A stretch of 64,000 nucleotides of DNA from Guadua angustifolia (taxonomy: Eukaryota; Streptophyta; Magnoliopsida; Poales; Poaceae). The translations under genes were made by a program, and so were the position numbers. Shown in pieces: positions 32,690-44,612 of the stretch. Each line of letters starts with the position of its first letter. Within the stretch, counting starts at the first letter, position 1. The notes under the pieces were generated by a model. It saw only the letters and a list, made by a program, of their open reading frames with translations, was not told the origin of the DNA and searched no databases. Location of the stretch: assembly GCA_036346375.1 (NCBI GenBank), contig JAYEVE010000445.1, forward strand, positions 1 through 64,000, read 5' to 3'.

Positions 32690-34145
32690 GGGGTCTTCAT
32701 CCTGGTCATCGTCGTGGGGACAGTGCTTCTTGAGCCACTACTCCACCATCTTGCACACAACCTGGCAATCGGCCAGGTCGTGCGCATTGGATCTATGGAT
32801 CGGGCAGTAGGGCCTGCCCTCCTTCTCCTCGCGGTAGTCGTCTCTCCGACTGTGGCGATCATCTCGCTGGTCACAGCGGTCGTGCCACCGCGACTTGGTG
32901 TCCCTACGCTCATGCTCAGCGATTAGGACCTGCCTATACTCAGCCGCTCTGCGCTTCAGCTTCTTCTTGCTCGTGGAGTCAAGACCCTTCGAGGTCCCAG
33001 CCTCATGTCCGCCGTGACTGCCAGCTGGACTGGACACCTGCCCCCGAGCTTCCACCGCCCGCACGCACTTGTGCACCAGGGAGAACAGCTCGAAGGTGGT
33101 TGTGATGTTGCGGGTGGCCATCTTCTCCCGCATCTTGTGGTCTCGGACGCCTCTCCGAAAGGCGATAACGACTGACTGTCCGGAGATCCTGGGGATCGTG
33201 TTGCGACAGTGACTGAACCGTCAGATGAAGTCACCAACGACTCCCCTTTCTCCTGCTTGAGGGCATGGAGATCATCCTCCACGGCCGGCTGTGTGTATGA
33301 GCCCTGGAAGTTGGTGACGAAAAGGTCACATAGCTCCTCCCATGAGTGCACCGACCCTCGCGGGAGGTTCAACAGGCAAGAGCAGGCGGATCCCGTCAAG
33401 GCCGTCGGAAAATAATTGTCCATGGCCTTTTCGGACCCGCCTGCGGCCCACACCACTGTCGTGTATATCTGTAGGAACTCCTCCAGGTTGGTGGAGCCTT
33501 CATACTTCTCGATGGATGTCGGGCGAAACCTCTCCGGCCACACAATGTGGCGCAATCGACAGGAGAATGCTTGGCACCCAACGCTGTAGGGGGAGCCACG
33601 TCGTCCACCTGAACCCCGGTCTGCAGACCGTGCCAAGGAGTGCGAACCTTGGCTCCCTAAGGATTCGGAGGAGAGGGCCTCCTCCCCATCCTGAGGATAG
33701 GAGTCGTGGTAGGAGCTATAGTCACCAGGAGCCATCCTCCTATCACGGCCTTGCCCCTGTGCGCGACGACGTTGCAGCAGATCGCGCAAGTCATGCCGCG
33801 CTACCAACAACACTTCTCCAAATGGGTCCTTAGGTCTGCATGGCCCCCCGCGCAGACGGGGTCTGTGCCATGTATGCCCTTTCCTTTGCTCTAGCCCTCC
33901 TGGCTAGAGCGCTTCCCGCTTGGGTGGCTGGAAGCTTGGGTGCGGTCCGCAAGCACCCCTGACCGCGGAGTACCAACGGTACCCAGCCGATCAGATGCCC
34001 CCACACGGAGCTGTGTCGAGTCTATGAGACAAGCGATGTCCCGCAGCCACGGCGTGGCCGGGGTGTCTCCCACAAGTTCTACCGGAGGGTAGTCCAAGAG
34101 GAGACGGACGGCGTGCAAATTTTAGGCTGGAGTGGCCTCATCCAT
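32690..34145 (-). pseudogene. gag of element A (Retrotrans_gag, zinc knuckle)
   Basis: Gag begins at ATG 34145 (MDEATPA) about 240 bases inside the PBS and meets a stop after seven codons; the frame continues NLHAVRLLLDYPPVELV. The Retrotrans_gag core is at 33130-33570, with RPTSIEKYEGSTNLEEFLQI and SWEELCDLFVTNFQGSYTQP. After a frame change near 33135 comes RNITTTFELFSLVHKCVRAV, a basic region and the knuckle CPIHRSNAHDLADC (CX2HX4HX4C, about 32767-32809). Three blocks in two or more frames show decay. Confidence 0.82.
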
Positions 34146-34384
34146 GGTTAGGCGCCGCCGAACTGACAGCTTTGCCACCACCGGGGGGACACCACCGCCC
34201 CCTCCAGGGACGGCGTGAAACGGTCCCCCGCTCGGCGGGAGTGTCGGGACGCATTGTGGGCGCTGCTAACCTCCACCGGCTCTTCTCGCTAAGAACACAA
34301 AGCCGCCATTACCAGAAGCAGGGTTCTCCCAGAAGGATGACCAGAATCCACTGGAGAGACGAAAGGGTGAGCCAACCGCTCTCC

Positions 34385-34402
34385 CCCTACCTGGCGCGCC
34401 CC
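34385..34402 (-). other. Primer-binding site of element A
   Basis: GGGGCGCGCCAGGTAGG on the minus strand directly follows the LTR end and matches the form of the site at 997-1015. Confidence 0.65.
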
Positions 34403-34695
34403 TGTCGGCGTATTTCGCCGGCAAGTATCTCCCTGGATGGAGTTCGAGGTTCGGTAGAGGGGGTCTTCGCAATTGGACTGCCTATAGGCTCTCCCGAGGG
34501 ATCCACATGAAGGGAAATTCAAGAACATGCCAATTTTACCCAGGTTCGGGCCCTCGATGCGGGTAACAACCCTACGTCCTACTTTTGTTCCAATTGATGT
34601 CTTTTTAGTGGGCTACACCGGGTGCTTTTTCTTCTTGTTCTTGCTATCTCTTTCTTTTCTCATCCATCCCCCCTGTGCCTTGCACCGGAGCTCCC

Positions 34696-34702
34696 TTATA
34701 TA
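34696..34702 (-). promoter_or_regulatory. TATA box of element A 5' LTR
   Basis: The minus strand reads GGCCTATATAAGGGAGCTC. It lies between the U3 repeats and the PBS, as expected for the genomic RNA promoter. Confidence 0.7.
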
Positions 34703-34916
34703 GGCCAGGCTGGCTCGGGCAAGTGGCAGGATGACATCATACTGATTACACTTCATTTATTACACCGATCGCCATGGCCTCATCCTTTGGCCTCATTCCT
34801 TGTGTCACCGCCTGACTTCGCCCGGTCTACTCGGGAGGCGACTTGTCCATGACGGGTTAGGTAGTGGACATCAGAGGGATAGGCTATCGTTTCACGCGCA
34901 TTCAATGGTTCTGACA

Positions 34917-35185
34917 TGGTGTGGCGTCGAGGCCTGATCGCCCACTTGCTTGCCAGGCTGAGCGCTTGGCCCGATCGCCTGGCATCGGGGCCTGGTCGCC
35001 CGCCTGCTCGCTAGGCCACCACGTGGCCCGGTCACTCGGCGTCGGGGCCTGATTGCCTGGCCGACCACGTGGCCCGGTCGCCCAGCGTCGGGGCCTAATC
35101 ACCCACCTGCTCGCCAGGCCGAGCGCGTGGCCCAATCTCCTAGCGTCGGGGCCTGGTCGCCCGCTTGCTCGCCAGGCCGCCACGC
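34917..35185 (-). repeat. GC-rich tandem repeats in U3 of 5' LTR
   Basis: About five units of roughly 59 bases share GGCGTCGGGGCCTG, TCGCCCRCYTGCTCGCCAGGC and ACGTGGCCCGGTC words. Equivalent to 12128-12425 in the 3' LTR, but more regular here. Confidence 0.7.
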
Positions 35186-35254
35186 TTCGGTACTTGTGTC
35201 CCCTCCTGGCCTCGGTGGGGAGGGTACCCCAGCGTAAAGTACGCCGACAGCAGG

Positions 35255-35689
35255 TATTTGGTGAACAGCCAAAAAGGCTTAAAAATTTTAGAATCTGCGC
35301 ATCTAGTTATCGTTTAGGGTGTTTGCATTGGCAGGATCCAGATGCAATGCAATTTTAAATAGGATCTTTTTGCAGATTATGGTAGTACATATATCAAAGG
35401 GCGTTTTTGAGCTATTCCTCCATAATTTGTCATTTAAACATGTTATTTTACAGGCTGCCAAAAAATACTAAGTGACCATGCAATTTACACGATTGCGATC
35501 CAGTGTTCTTTGTAAGTTTGTGACTACACCATATAGAATATTTTAACTATTTTTAACACATTAGTACGAAATATTTTAAATAATAGTATTCCGTAACGAA
35601 ATACAATAGTTCATCCAACATATCTGAAATGGATTAACTAAATGTATAAGAAAAAAGTACGAACAATCCAAAACATAAGAAACTATTGT
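35255..35689. other. Unassigned AT-rich sequence after element A
   Basis: This continues the sequence interrupted at 6319. No gene or repeat recognised. Confidence 0.45.
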
Positions 35690-37100
35690 CGGTCCCGTTT
35701 CAGGGTGGCTCCTCACGTTTGGGTAGGCCTCCTGCGAATCTGCCCCCGCGAGTACGTCAACTACGTCGACGCGCGGTAGGCCCTCTGTGGTCTAGCTGGA
35801 GGTGTAGCGTACTCCGGCTGAGAAGGCTGCGTCGGTGGTGGTGCTCCCTGCAACTGCGATGGTCTAGGCTCATCCACATCAACAAAGTACCTCGATACAC
35901 CACCGTTGTCGAGGTCATAATCCACGTAAGCTGGATCATCAGGCTACCCCTCATAGTCGTTAGGTGCAAGTGAAGATGTAAACGGGAACCACCGTATCTG
36001 TGAGCCTGTTACAAATGAAGAATTGTTGAGAGCATCCAAAAAAATAATTGTAAAACATAGAAAGTGCGATTAAGTACTCACCTCTGGCGTGAGCGACTAG
36101 ACCCGGCGTGTCTAGTAGCTCGCCTCTCTAGCCACAGGCGTGACGGTGGCACGGAGGTTGTAGCATTAGAAGATGTACCAAGAACACCCCTACCTCCTCT
36201 AAGCGGCACGCCAGTGAGTCTGTCGGGAGGTGGTGGCATCCCGCCAACTCGAGGACGCGCCTCGAGCTCTCCCAAACCTTGCAAAGAAAGAGGTGACCTC
36301 TCGGTCACGTCAAACCCTCTAGTCGACGAGAAAGGAAGCTCCTCGACTCCTCGTAATCGCCCAACACATTAGTTTGAAAAATAAATTACGAATTAGTTAG
36401 CACGGTTACCAACTTAGTGTACATGAGATCGTAGATAAGACGCAACATACCGCACTGTGTAGAGCCGAGTCCGTATGGGCGGGATACGTGCCCCTCACCC
36501 TGGGAACGTGTCTAGGAGAATTGGGGTCGACACATACCAAACGTAGACTGGCACGGGAAGTGTACCACTGCCAGTAGCCGTGATACGTCTGCAGGTCGTA
36601 CACTGCATCCTCAGCATGGACGTCATCTAGGGCTCCTCCCCACTTCTCGACCCATGGCGCTATACGTATGTGATAGGGGTGGCCCCATGCACGCCCTTCC
36701 TAGTCTGACTGTAGATAAGAAATAAATATTACATTATTAGATGGCATTACACAATAATAATTATAGAACATCGATGCAGGGAACTTATGTGTGGGCGCCG
36801 TATGGGACCACACGGCCGACCTGGACTGGAAACTCCTGTCGTAGACCGAACTGCCTCATCACTTGATGGACAACGTAGCCCTTGACCTGGATGTCGAACA
36901 GGAGGAACCGACATATGCGCTAGTACGCTGCATCTTGTGTGCAAAGGGTGGACAGCCCACCCGTCTCACGTAGCTGCACCTTTGCCTCTGTGTACGGCGT
37001 TCAGCATACGTGGTTTTCGGTAAGGTGGTCGAACGCAATGATGAACTGTGGGTAGCCCAGCCACACCATCCTGTGTGCCCACCTACTGCTGAAGTGATGA
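35690..37100 (-). pseudogene. Plant mobile domain (PMD, PF10536) gene remnant, multi-exon
   Basis: Four exon-like blocks read leftward. Block 1 (about 37100-36790) follows an acceptor CATCACTTCAG and encodes HRMVWLGYPQFIIAFDHL, TPYTEAKVQL, CTQDAAY and VHQVMRQFGLRQEFP, the aminotransferase-like plant mobile domain seen in MAIN-type and transposon-linked proteins. Block 2 (36711-36452, acceptor CTACAG, donor GTATGT) has APWVEKWGGALDDVH and TYHGYWQWYTSRA. Block 3 (about 36368-36083, donor GTGAGT) is proline-rich and basic. Block 4 (36010 down) has DYDLDNGGVSRYFVDVDEPR, a common tail. In-frame TAGs interrupt blocks 1, 2 and 4. Upstream exons were not found. Such genes occur both as host genes and inside Mutator-like elements; no terminal repeats settle which this was. 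Confidence 0.72.
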
Positions 37101-37610
37101 CAGGAAAATCAACGCAGAACGTTACCATTAGTACTCATAAATGTTAAAGCGACAGGCTATTTCTTAGTCATGGTTCAAGTTTCATTAAGTTTGGATTGGT
37201 AAAACTTGAGTTATTGTAGTTTCTTCATGATCAAGTTTATAAAATTTCTATTTTTTGCGGCATGCATGTTGAGTTAGATAGATTTTTTATTTAGGCTTTG
37301 TTTTGAAATTCCCTTTGGAATCATAACCTTAAGGGCTTTATCTTGCTATGTTTCAAATTTCATCAATTTTGAATGAGTAGATATAGTGTTATTAATGTTT
37401 TTTGACACTCAAGCTTGATATTTCTTCGCATCCGAGTTGCTGAAATTCTTACTCTATTCATCTTTTTTTTTGGTGTTCTTAAACCTAGTGTTTTCTCCAT
37501 AATTTTAGTGTTTTTGAGAGGAAAATTTTAATTAGCATCTATTCATCACCTTCAGTTACCAGTTTGATCCTCCAAATGGAAGTAGTTATTGAATCAAACT
37601 AGAAACTTTT
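37101..37610. other. Unassigned AT-rich sequence
   Basis: Possibly the intron or upstream region of the PMD gene remnant. No feature recognised. Confidence 0.35.
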
Positions 37611-37841
37611 TCGCGGCGTAACACGCCACGCGTGTCATTTTTTCGTAGAAAAAATTTCTTTTTTTTGGCGGCGTTTAATTTTTAAAATCGTCAAAATAAT
37701 GAGTGAAACGGCTGAAAGAACACAAAATTTTTCACGGCGCAACATGCCGCGCGTGTCGTTTTTTCGTAGGAAAATTTTCTTTTTTTTTCGGCGGTGTTTT
37801 ATTTTTCAAGTCGTCGAAATAATGAGTGAAATGGGGAAAAA
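37611..37841. repeat. 121-bp tandem duplication, second copy interrupted by solo LTR D
   Basis: Copy 1 begins TCGCGGCGTAACACGCC at 37611 and copy 2 TCACGGCGCAACATGCC at 37732. Both continue with CGCGTGTC, a T-run, GGCG and AATAATGAGTGAAA. Solo LTR D is inserted in the A-run near the end of copy 2. Confidence 0.75.
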
Positions 37842-38204
37842 TGTAGTGCCCCGAATTAGCAAATCCGGACACTCTGTGTATTCTGCACTAGTCCAGGATC
37901 GCGTTAGTGCTCACAGGCTAAACAGGGTATAGTACCACAATCATACTCAGCGGAATATTAATAAAGTACATCAATCATGTATATAAACGAGTTGTACGAC
38001 CTTATGGTCCCTTACAATAGTTTGCCACGCAGGGCTTACAATAATCAAAGTAAATAATTCAACAATGGAAATTAAACGTCATGGTGATCCATCTTCGCCA
38101 CAGGCGCCTTGACATAGGCTTGCTCTCTAGTTCTCTGGCTCCTCGACGAACTCCTCCTCATACGCAGGCGTAGTCTCCTCCTCTGGTAAATTTTGTCCGC
38201 AAGG

Positions 38205-38224
38205 GTGAGTACATACCGTACTCA
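38205..38224 (-). other. Conserved LTR stem-loop in D
   Basis: GTGAGTACATACCGTACTCA: GAGTAC/GTACTC stem with a short loop, preceded by CAAGG as in the 6851-12052 LTR. Confidence 0.55.
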
Positions 38225-40259
38225 ACAAGTCATGCACAGAATGCGGTTCTATTACTACATGCATGGCTTGTTACAAAGGAATGGCTCAGTTGGCTATTTT
38301 GCATTTGCATCAACATTTTTGAATTATTATTTATCTAGATAGAAAGCGTCAAAACCATATAAATATAATAAGTTTCTCAAATTATTTTCCACATAATTTT
38401 GGACACACAGTCCTTAATCAAATTTCACCATTAACACTAGCACACAGCCTTCCACCCCATTTTATTTTCAAAACTCTACCCCTTGAGTGTAATCCCCGAG
38501 CGTTGTCCAGTTCCATGGACTCGGCTATTCGAACAGTTTTTATACTCTGCAGAGGTTGTACACTTTATCCACAAGATACAGTCGCTCACCACACAGGTAA
38601 TTGACCGTAACAAAGCCTTTCAGAGACTGGTAGCTCAACCTAGGAACCTCTCCGGGTTGCCTTCACTATCACCTCCCTCACTCAGAGCCGAAGTATAGGA
38701 CCGACGAACACCGTTGGATAGGGTACTAAGTCATAGCACAGCACGCGCTCCCCGTCTGATTACCCCGTGTAATCGCCACCTGAGGTATCAAAGGTGAGAT
38801 ATCAGAATGTTACTAAACTAGGTATGTCCCATACCAGACATGTGGTTGTACGAGAGACTCAGGTTAAAGGCTTGCAAGGTGAAGTCCTTAACTGACCAAG
38901 ACAAGACATCCTTCTCTCAAAATTGGCACACAGCCCTCACAACACTCAAAACCCCCCAAATGCCACGAAGGCCCACTTGGCACAAAGCCTCGGTCTACTT
39001 GCCTCAGTCTAAATCATTTCCCACCCCAAGTTGATTATTGTGCAACACATGCCAACAACAACTCAACATCCATATGGAACCACACAAGCCTCCACATATC
39101 AACATCATCGTGTGGCAACACATCACACCATTTCAAAATACATTGCATATTCCTTTAGTCAATATTGCTTTTGTATTTGAAAAGGTTATTCACGGTATAT
39201 GCAAAGCTACGCAACTATTCACGGGCTAGCCTCCCGTGTTGGCATATCATTACATCCAACTAATATTATCAACTTAGGGCAACAATGAATCATGGCATAC
39301 AAATATTAGTGAAAGGGGGCAATAACAAGTAGGTTGATTAACTAATTCACCCAAATTAATTAAATCTATTTTTAATTAAATTAGCATGCATAGTTTGAAA
39401 CAAAATACATTTTCAAAACTTAGGAGCAAAATGGTCAAAGCATGACTTGCCTAGCACTTGCTATAAACTGCTCTTTACTCTTTTTAATTGATCTTCGGTT
39501 TCCTCAACCTTTGGCTCTTCAATCAGATGCTTCGACTTCCTTGTCCTTCAGCTACTTCGGGTAACTTCTGGGCGACACGTCTAACAACAAAGAAGCTCAA
39601 ATACAACAAAACTCAAAAGCAATTCAAATAAACTCCAATTTAATATTAGATTGGTACTGAACGGAAGGGATTGAATTTAGGAACTTGGATTTGATCGAAG
39701 ATCGGATGAAAGAGAACAGGCTTTCAGAAGATTTATCGAGAAGGTTACGACTGATAATTAGGGAAGAACGGATTATATTCTAGGGAATATCCTTCGAGAT
39801 TAATTAACTCAATTGGACAGATATTGACATATGGGCTCTCGATCTATAGATCGGGTCCACGAGAATGATTTAGTTCACGATGAACTAGACTCAGGCACAG
39901 TATTGACTAAGTAGATACACAGTCAAACAAAAGAAATATAGACTGATAGTTTAGATATGGGTACAAGGATATGACATATGGCCAATGGTGTATCAACCAA
40001 GTCCATGAATGATTTCCCAATCAATGGCAGATTAGATTTTCAAAGATAAGACAAGGACAAGTGGGGTCAACATCTACTGTGATTCGATAAGGGATTCAGT
40101 CATACATCGATGAAAAGGCTCGATGATAACAAGACGGCGATGATAAGAAGACGGGCTAAACTCAATGTGATAGAGCTAGATCACATCAAGGCGATAGAAA
40201 AGATGATGACATCGCACTAGGACCTTTACTTGCATGCACACATGTGATGAGAGCAAAGC

Positions 40260-40383
40260 GTTAACGGCGGGACGTTAACGACGAAACGTTAACAGCGAAA
40301 CGTTAACGACGGAACATTAACGGCAAAACGTTAACGGCGGAACGTTAACGGCGAAACGTTAATGATGAAGGTGAAGCGTTAAC
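40260..40383. repeat. 14-bp minisatellite GTTAACGGCGAAAC
   Basis: Seven consecutive 14-base units start at 40260, 40274, 40288, 40302, 40316, 40330 and 40344, followed by a 20-base variant unit and a final GTTAAC. One unit begins ATTAAC. The array lies inside solo LTR D and is not visible in the related LTRs. Confidence 0.9.
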
Positions 40384-43300
40384 ATAACACATATGAGATT
40401 ACAAGGTGACGACCATCGGTACAATGGTAGGAACATAACTATTAAAATAATAGATGAAACCTAACTAAATTTTACAGAGAGCTATCTGGGATCATTTGGC
40501 ACAATATGACGTGAATAGATCTGAATTTTACCTTTTGGATCAACGGGGAACGAGCGATGAAGTTTTCTGCTGTCCGCAACGTAGTCCGATCGGAGAAAAC
40601 AATTCTGCATAAAATCACGAGGTTAAAACCGTGGGTTAGGGTGAGCACCATGTAGGGGACATCAAGATGAGTCTACAGAAAAAGATTCATGATCAAATTC
40701 ACAAAAACAAAGGAGAACGAAAGCGAAACAAGATTTGAGATTGAACGCCATAACTTTTGATTCCATGAACCAAAATGCACAAAATTTGATAGGGAGGCGA
40801 GTGTACCATAGAGCCCGCCGTGATGTAAGTTGTAACATCCTGAAAACTCAATAAAGTGAAAATGAATAATTTAAATTTGAATATTATTGTTACGAGTTTT
40901 CTTGGCATTATTGAATTTTATTTGGATTTCCTTTGGAGTTTGCATTGCATGAAAAACCAAATGAAGAGAATTAAAGAATGGAAAAGGAGAAAAGGTAAAA
41001 ATATAAAAGTAAGAATTTATAAAATTGCCATGAAAACCCTGATCATTCAACTAAATCATTTCAGCCAGCAATTGAAATTCTATGCATAAGGAAATGAAAG
41101 GACAAAACGAAAAGATAACTTTTAAACCCAAATAATGTATTGTCAGAATTCACATAAAATAATGGAATCACAAATGGAGATGGAAATTTTACATAAGCAT
41201 TCTGAAATCAAATCCTTTTGAAAAACAAAGTTTCAAAAATAGTAGACTTCATTTGATCTCAATCAAAAATCAAAATCTGAAACCAGAAATTAGAGCAGTC
41301 ACTCTTGTTAGAATATTAATTATTTTTTGGTAACTCATTTTAATCTCAAAACTTTTACCAGACCTCAAAATATAGTCAAAGATCTCGGTCGAAAAGCTTC
41401 ACCATTCTCTACCTCTAGTTGACCACTAATAAAATCAGAGAAAAGGAGAAATTGACCCCAATCACCCTGTTTTCCTTTGATCACTCACTGCCATGTGGGC
41501 CAATCGTTGCTACTCCGTTCCGTTGGCACAAAGGAGGAATTCTCAGCCTCTGACAATGGACCCAGGTCTCACCTCTGCCGAATGCATCGCCTCCAACACC
41601 GTTTCTTCCACTAGCGAAGTCACCAAAGCTGAGTGCCGCACTACCAGCGATTGCTGCCACGAATCCCACTCCCACGCTGCATTCCCTGGCTACAAACCAC
41701 ACCGCCAGGACCTCCTCCTTCATTCCCCCTCACTTCCCTTCCTCTCCTCAAGCCAGGCGCAAGAGTCTCATCCCAATTCCGCCATTTCCAGTGAGCTCCC
41801 AAACTCGAATCCGAAACCAATCCGCATGAAATAAGGATTCATTCCCGAATTCCTTCAACTCATAGCATCCCCAAGCTCCACTGATTAAAAGCCCCCAACA
41901 ATACTCATCATCTCCCATGCAGAATCTAGCCGCCACCGAAGGTCATCTTCCTCAGCTCAGGCCGTCCGTGGGCGGAGCTCCTCTGGCCTTCTCCCTTCAG
42001 GTGAGCTTCGAAAATGGACTCCTTGTGACTCCCTGATGCTCACAGTGCCACCGATTCCAACTCTAATGCTCCTGTTCTTCTTCTCCGATGAGCTCCCACC
42101 ATTGCCGCCGCCCCTCCTCGTGGGCGCAGCTCCCTGGAAGCCCTCCGGCCGAATCAACTCCCCTCCCGGACTTGCCGTGCCGTGCTGGTGCTCCTGGTGC
42201 CGCCGCCTTCGCCGGAAAGTCGCCGGAAGACCCTCGCCGCGAAGCCCTAGCCGAAGCCCTGCTTCTGTGTCTCTGCGCTTGGGGCCAGCGATTCAGTCAC
42301 CTGAGGTAGAAGACGAGCTGAGCCAAAAGTCGTTTTCTCTTGGGTAAAACGCCTTCTTTATTTTTCCATCCAAATTCCTGACCGAAATACCTTTAACCAT
42401 TAATAGCTTGTGCATTCTTAGTTAGAGACCAGTGAAATAAATTTATATGATTATATAAAACCAGGAAGATCCTAGATATGCAAAAATATTAAATTTCTGA
42501 TCTGTCGAATAATTATTTATATAAAGCTTTGATTATGGTGCTAATATAGTTTTTAATGAGGATTGTGCATGATAGGTAATGAAATGATGAAATCAATATT
42601 AATGTGATGCTAGGATCGAATGTGATCAAATATACAAAATATTTAATTATTGAAGCTTGAACAATTTATTTGAATTAAACTTTGTTATAATCTCATTATG
42701 ATCTTTAATAAAAAGTTATGCACAGTAAAGCATAAAATGATACAATAAATATTAATATGATGATGAGATCAATATCAATTCAAGTACACAAAATATTGAA
42801 TCTTTATATTACGTAACAATTACTTAAATTTAAGGCGATGTGAGCTCACTATTATGAGCATTGTTATGCGTATGAAAAATATAAATGCTAAGATCATTAA
42901 ATAAATTTTATGTGTCTCTGGGATCATAATAAACTTGAATATACAAAAATATTTAAATGTTCAACCCAATTTAGTTTATTTGCTTTGTGGTCGTTAGTAA
43001 AACTTCATATGACCATTAATGGAAACAAGAGCATAAAAGCTTATAGAATAAGGAAATAATTTGTATTAGTCTCTTGAAAACAATACAAATCCATGTATGC
43101 AAATATATTTAAAATAAGATTTAATTGGTATTCTTTTAATAAAGGGAAACGTTAAAGATAACAATAAGTAAATAGTTTACCTATTGCAATTTAAAGCTAA
43201 AATAATGCCAAACCAACTTTAGAACATTCCCAAGATGGTATTCTGCTAATGCCTGAAAAATGAATCAAAGATCATGTTTAGTGTAGTTAGAAACTAAGTT

Positions 43301-44612
43301 TGAATCGTGGCCGAATTAAGATTACCAACATGGTCATTTAGTCTATTTCAACGATAGATAAAATAACTCATCCAAATACTAAAATCAGTAAAATCAGTTT
43401 AGAAACGCTGTACAAAGTTCATACTACCATGATCTGTCAAAAGAATCTTATTCCATTAAGGTTTGCATATTAATATTGTTAGTACAAAACCCTTAAGTGT
43501 TAACCTTTTGTTTCGCATTCCTGCCGATTCCGATTACGTCAATTTAGCAATGCCACTTAAGCCTTTTCAACAATGATTATAAGGTATCAGCCAAAGCCTA
43601 AAATTTATGGAATTAGCTTAGGATTGTTATACAAAGTATGAATCATCTGGGTGTGAAGAAATAACCATAATCCATCATGTTTTGCATATTAATCCTAATA
43701 GCTGAACAACGCTAAGAAATCATATTACTTTAGGCCTTAATGCGAGTGAATGAACTTTAGGTAATAATGAAGGAATCCGTAAATAAGTTATTTGTATCAC
43801 CAGAACCTTCTCAATATCATGGAAATGTTATCAGCAGCCAAAAATCAGAAGATCTAACCAACGTAAAGCTAATGCTAAGCGAAATCAATAAAAGATAAAT
43901 AGCTAATCATTCATAATATAATGTGATCGATTAAGCCTATTGTTAGCTCGCAAATCAGCTCATCTAAATCCGAATAATGTAAAGAACAGATTAGAATTGA
44001 TCTTTAGGTTATAATCTACCGTAATCTAAGAAAACATTCTTATTTACCGTGCTTTGTCTCTGAATCCTAATAGAGCAAAACCTGTAAGTATTAAAGATGG
44101 TCAAAACTCATATCATGAATAGTAAATCAATAAAAGCTTGCAACCAGTAATTAATTCGATCAATCCAAACAATCTTCGCATCTTGAATTCGTAAAATAAG
44201 ACTAATAAATTCATAACGAGCAATCCTTGTTTCTTGTGCTGAGTTTATTTGTTCTTGCTATCCATTTCTTTCGCTCTTATTGAAGTTAGTTGTTTTGCTT
44301 TATTTCCGTTGTTCGACGAGTAGAACCCGACGTCTCTAGCTTCGTCATCGTCGTCGTCAACCGCAATCCTCGTCCTCGTCGTATTCGCCAATTAAGCAAG
44401 GCAAGCATCCTTTGACCACATTGATCCCAGTATTTTATATTCCTTTTGTGCATCAAATTGTTTTATGCATACGATTACTTTATGTAAATTGCTATATTGT
44501 GGTTTGGTAGTTATACCTGTTGTCACGTGAATCTCCTTTGATGTTTATGAACATGTGAACCTTGATAACCATAGATTGAGGTTAGGCACTACTTAATGTC
44601 ATCTTGGGTATA

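Larger units (their letters stand above)
6320..35249 (-). mobile_element. Tat-lineage Ty3/gypsy element A with two nested insertions
   Basis: The outer ends read TGTCGACG (6320) and CGCCGACA (35249), and both are flanked by the 5-bp direct repeat GCAGG (6315-6319 and 35250-35254). The 5' LTR is at 34403-35249 and the 3' LTR is in two pieces (6320-6850 and 12058-12489). Pol runs leftward as gag, protease, RT, RNase H, aRNH, integrase. Between integrase and the 3' LTR lies a plus-strand accessory gene with a Transposase_28-like (PF04195) domain, an arrangement known from Tat elements. Removing the nested solo LTR and Sirevirus leaves about 10.8 kb, a usual length for Tat elements. All reading frames are broken, so it is not autonomous as read. 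Confidence 0.92.
34403..35249 (-). repeat. 5' LTR of element A (847 bp)
   Basis: On the plus strand it runs from TGTCGGCGTATTTCGCC to TAAAGTACGCCGACA. TATA box at 34696-34702. U3 carries the repeats at 34917-35185. It differs from the 3' LTR pieces mainly in the number and divergence of these repeats. Confidence 0.9.

Noticed and set aside
28936..33833. Long plus-strand ORFs opposite pol of element A
   Set aside because: Shadows of the minus-strand gag-pol reading frames; no independent similarity.
40260..40383. CRISPR-like array
   Set aside because: Contiguous 14-base units without unique spacers in plant DNA; it is a minisatellite.
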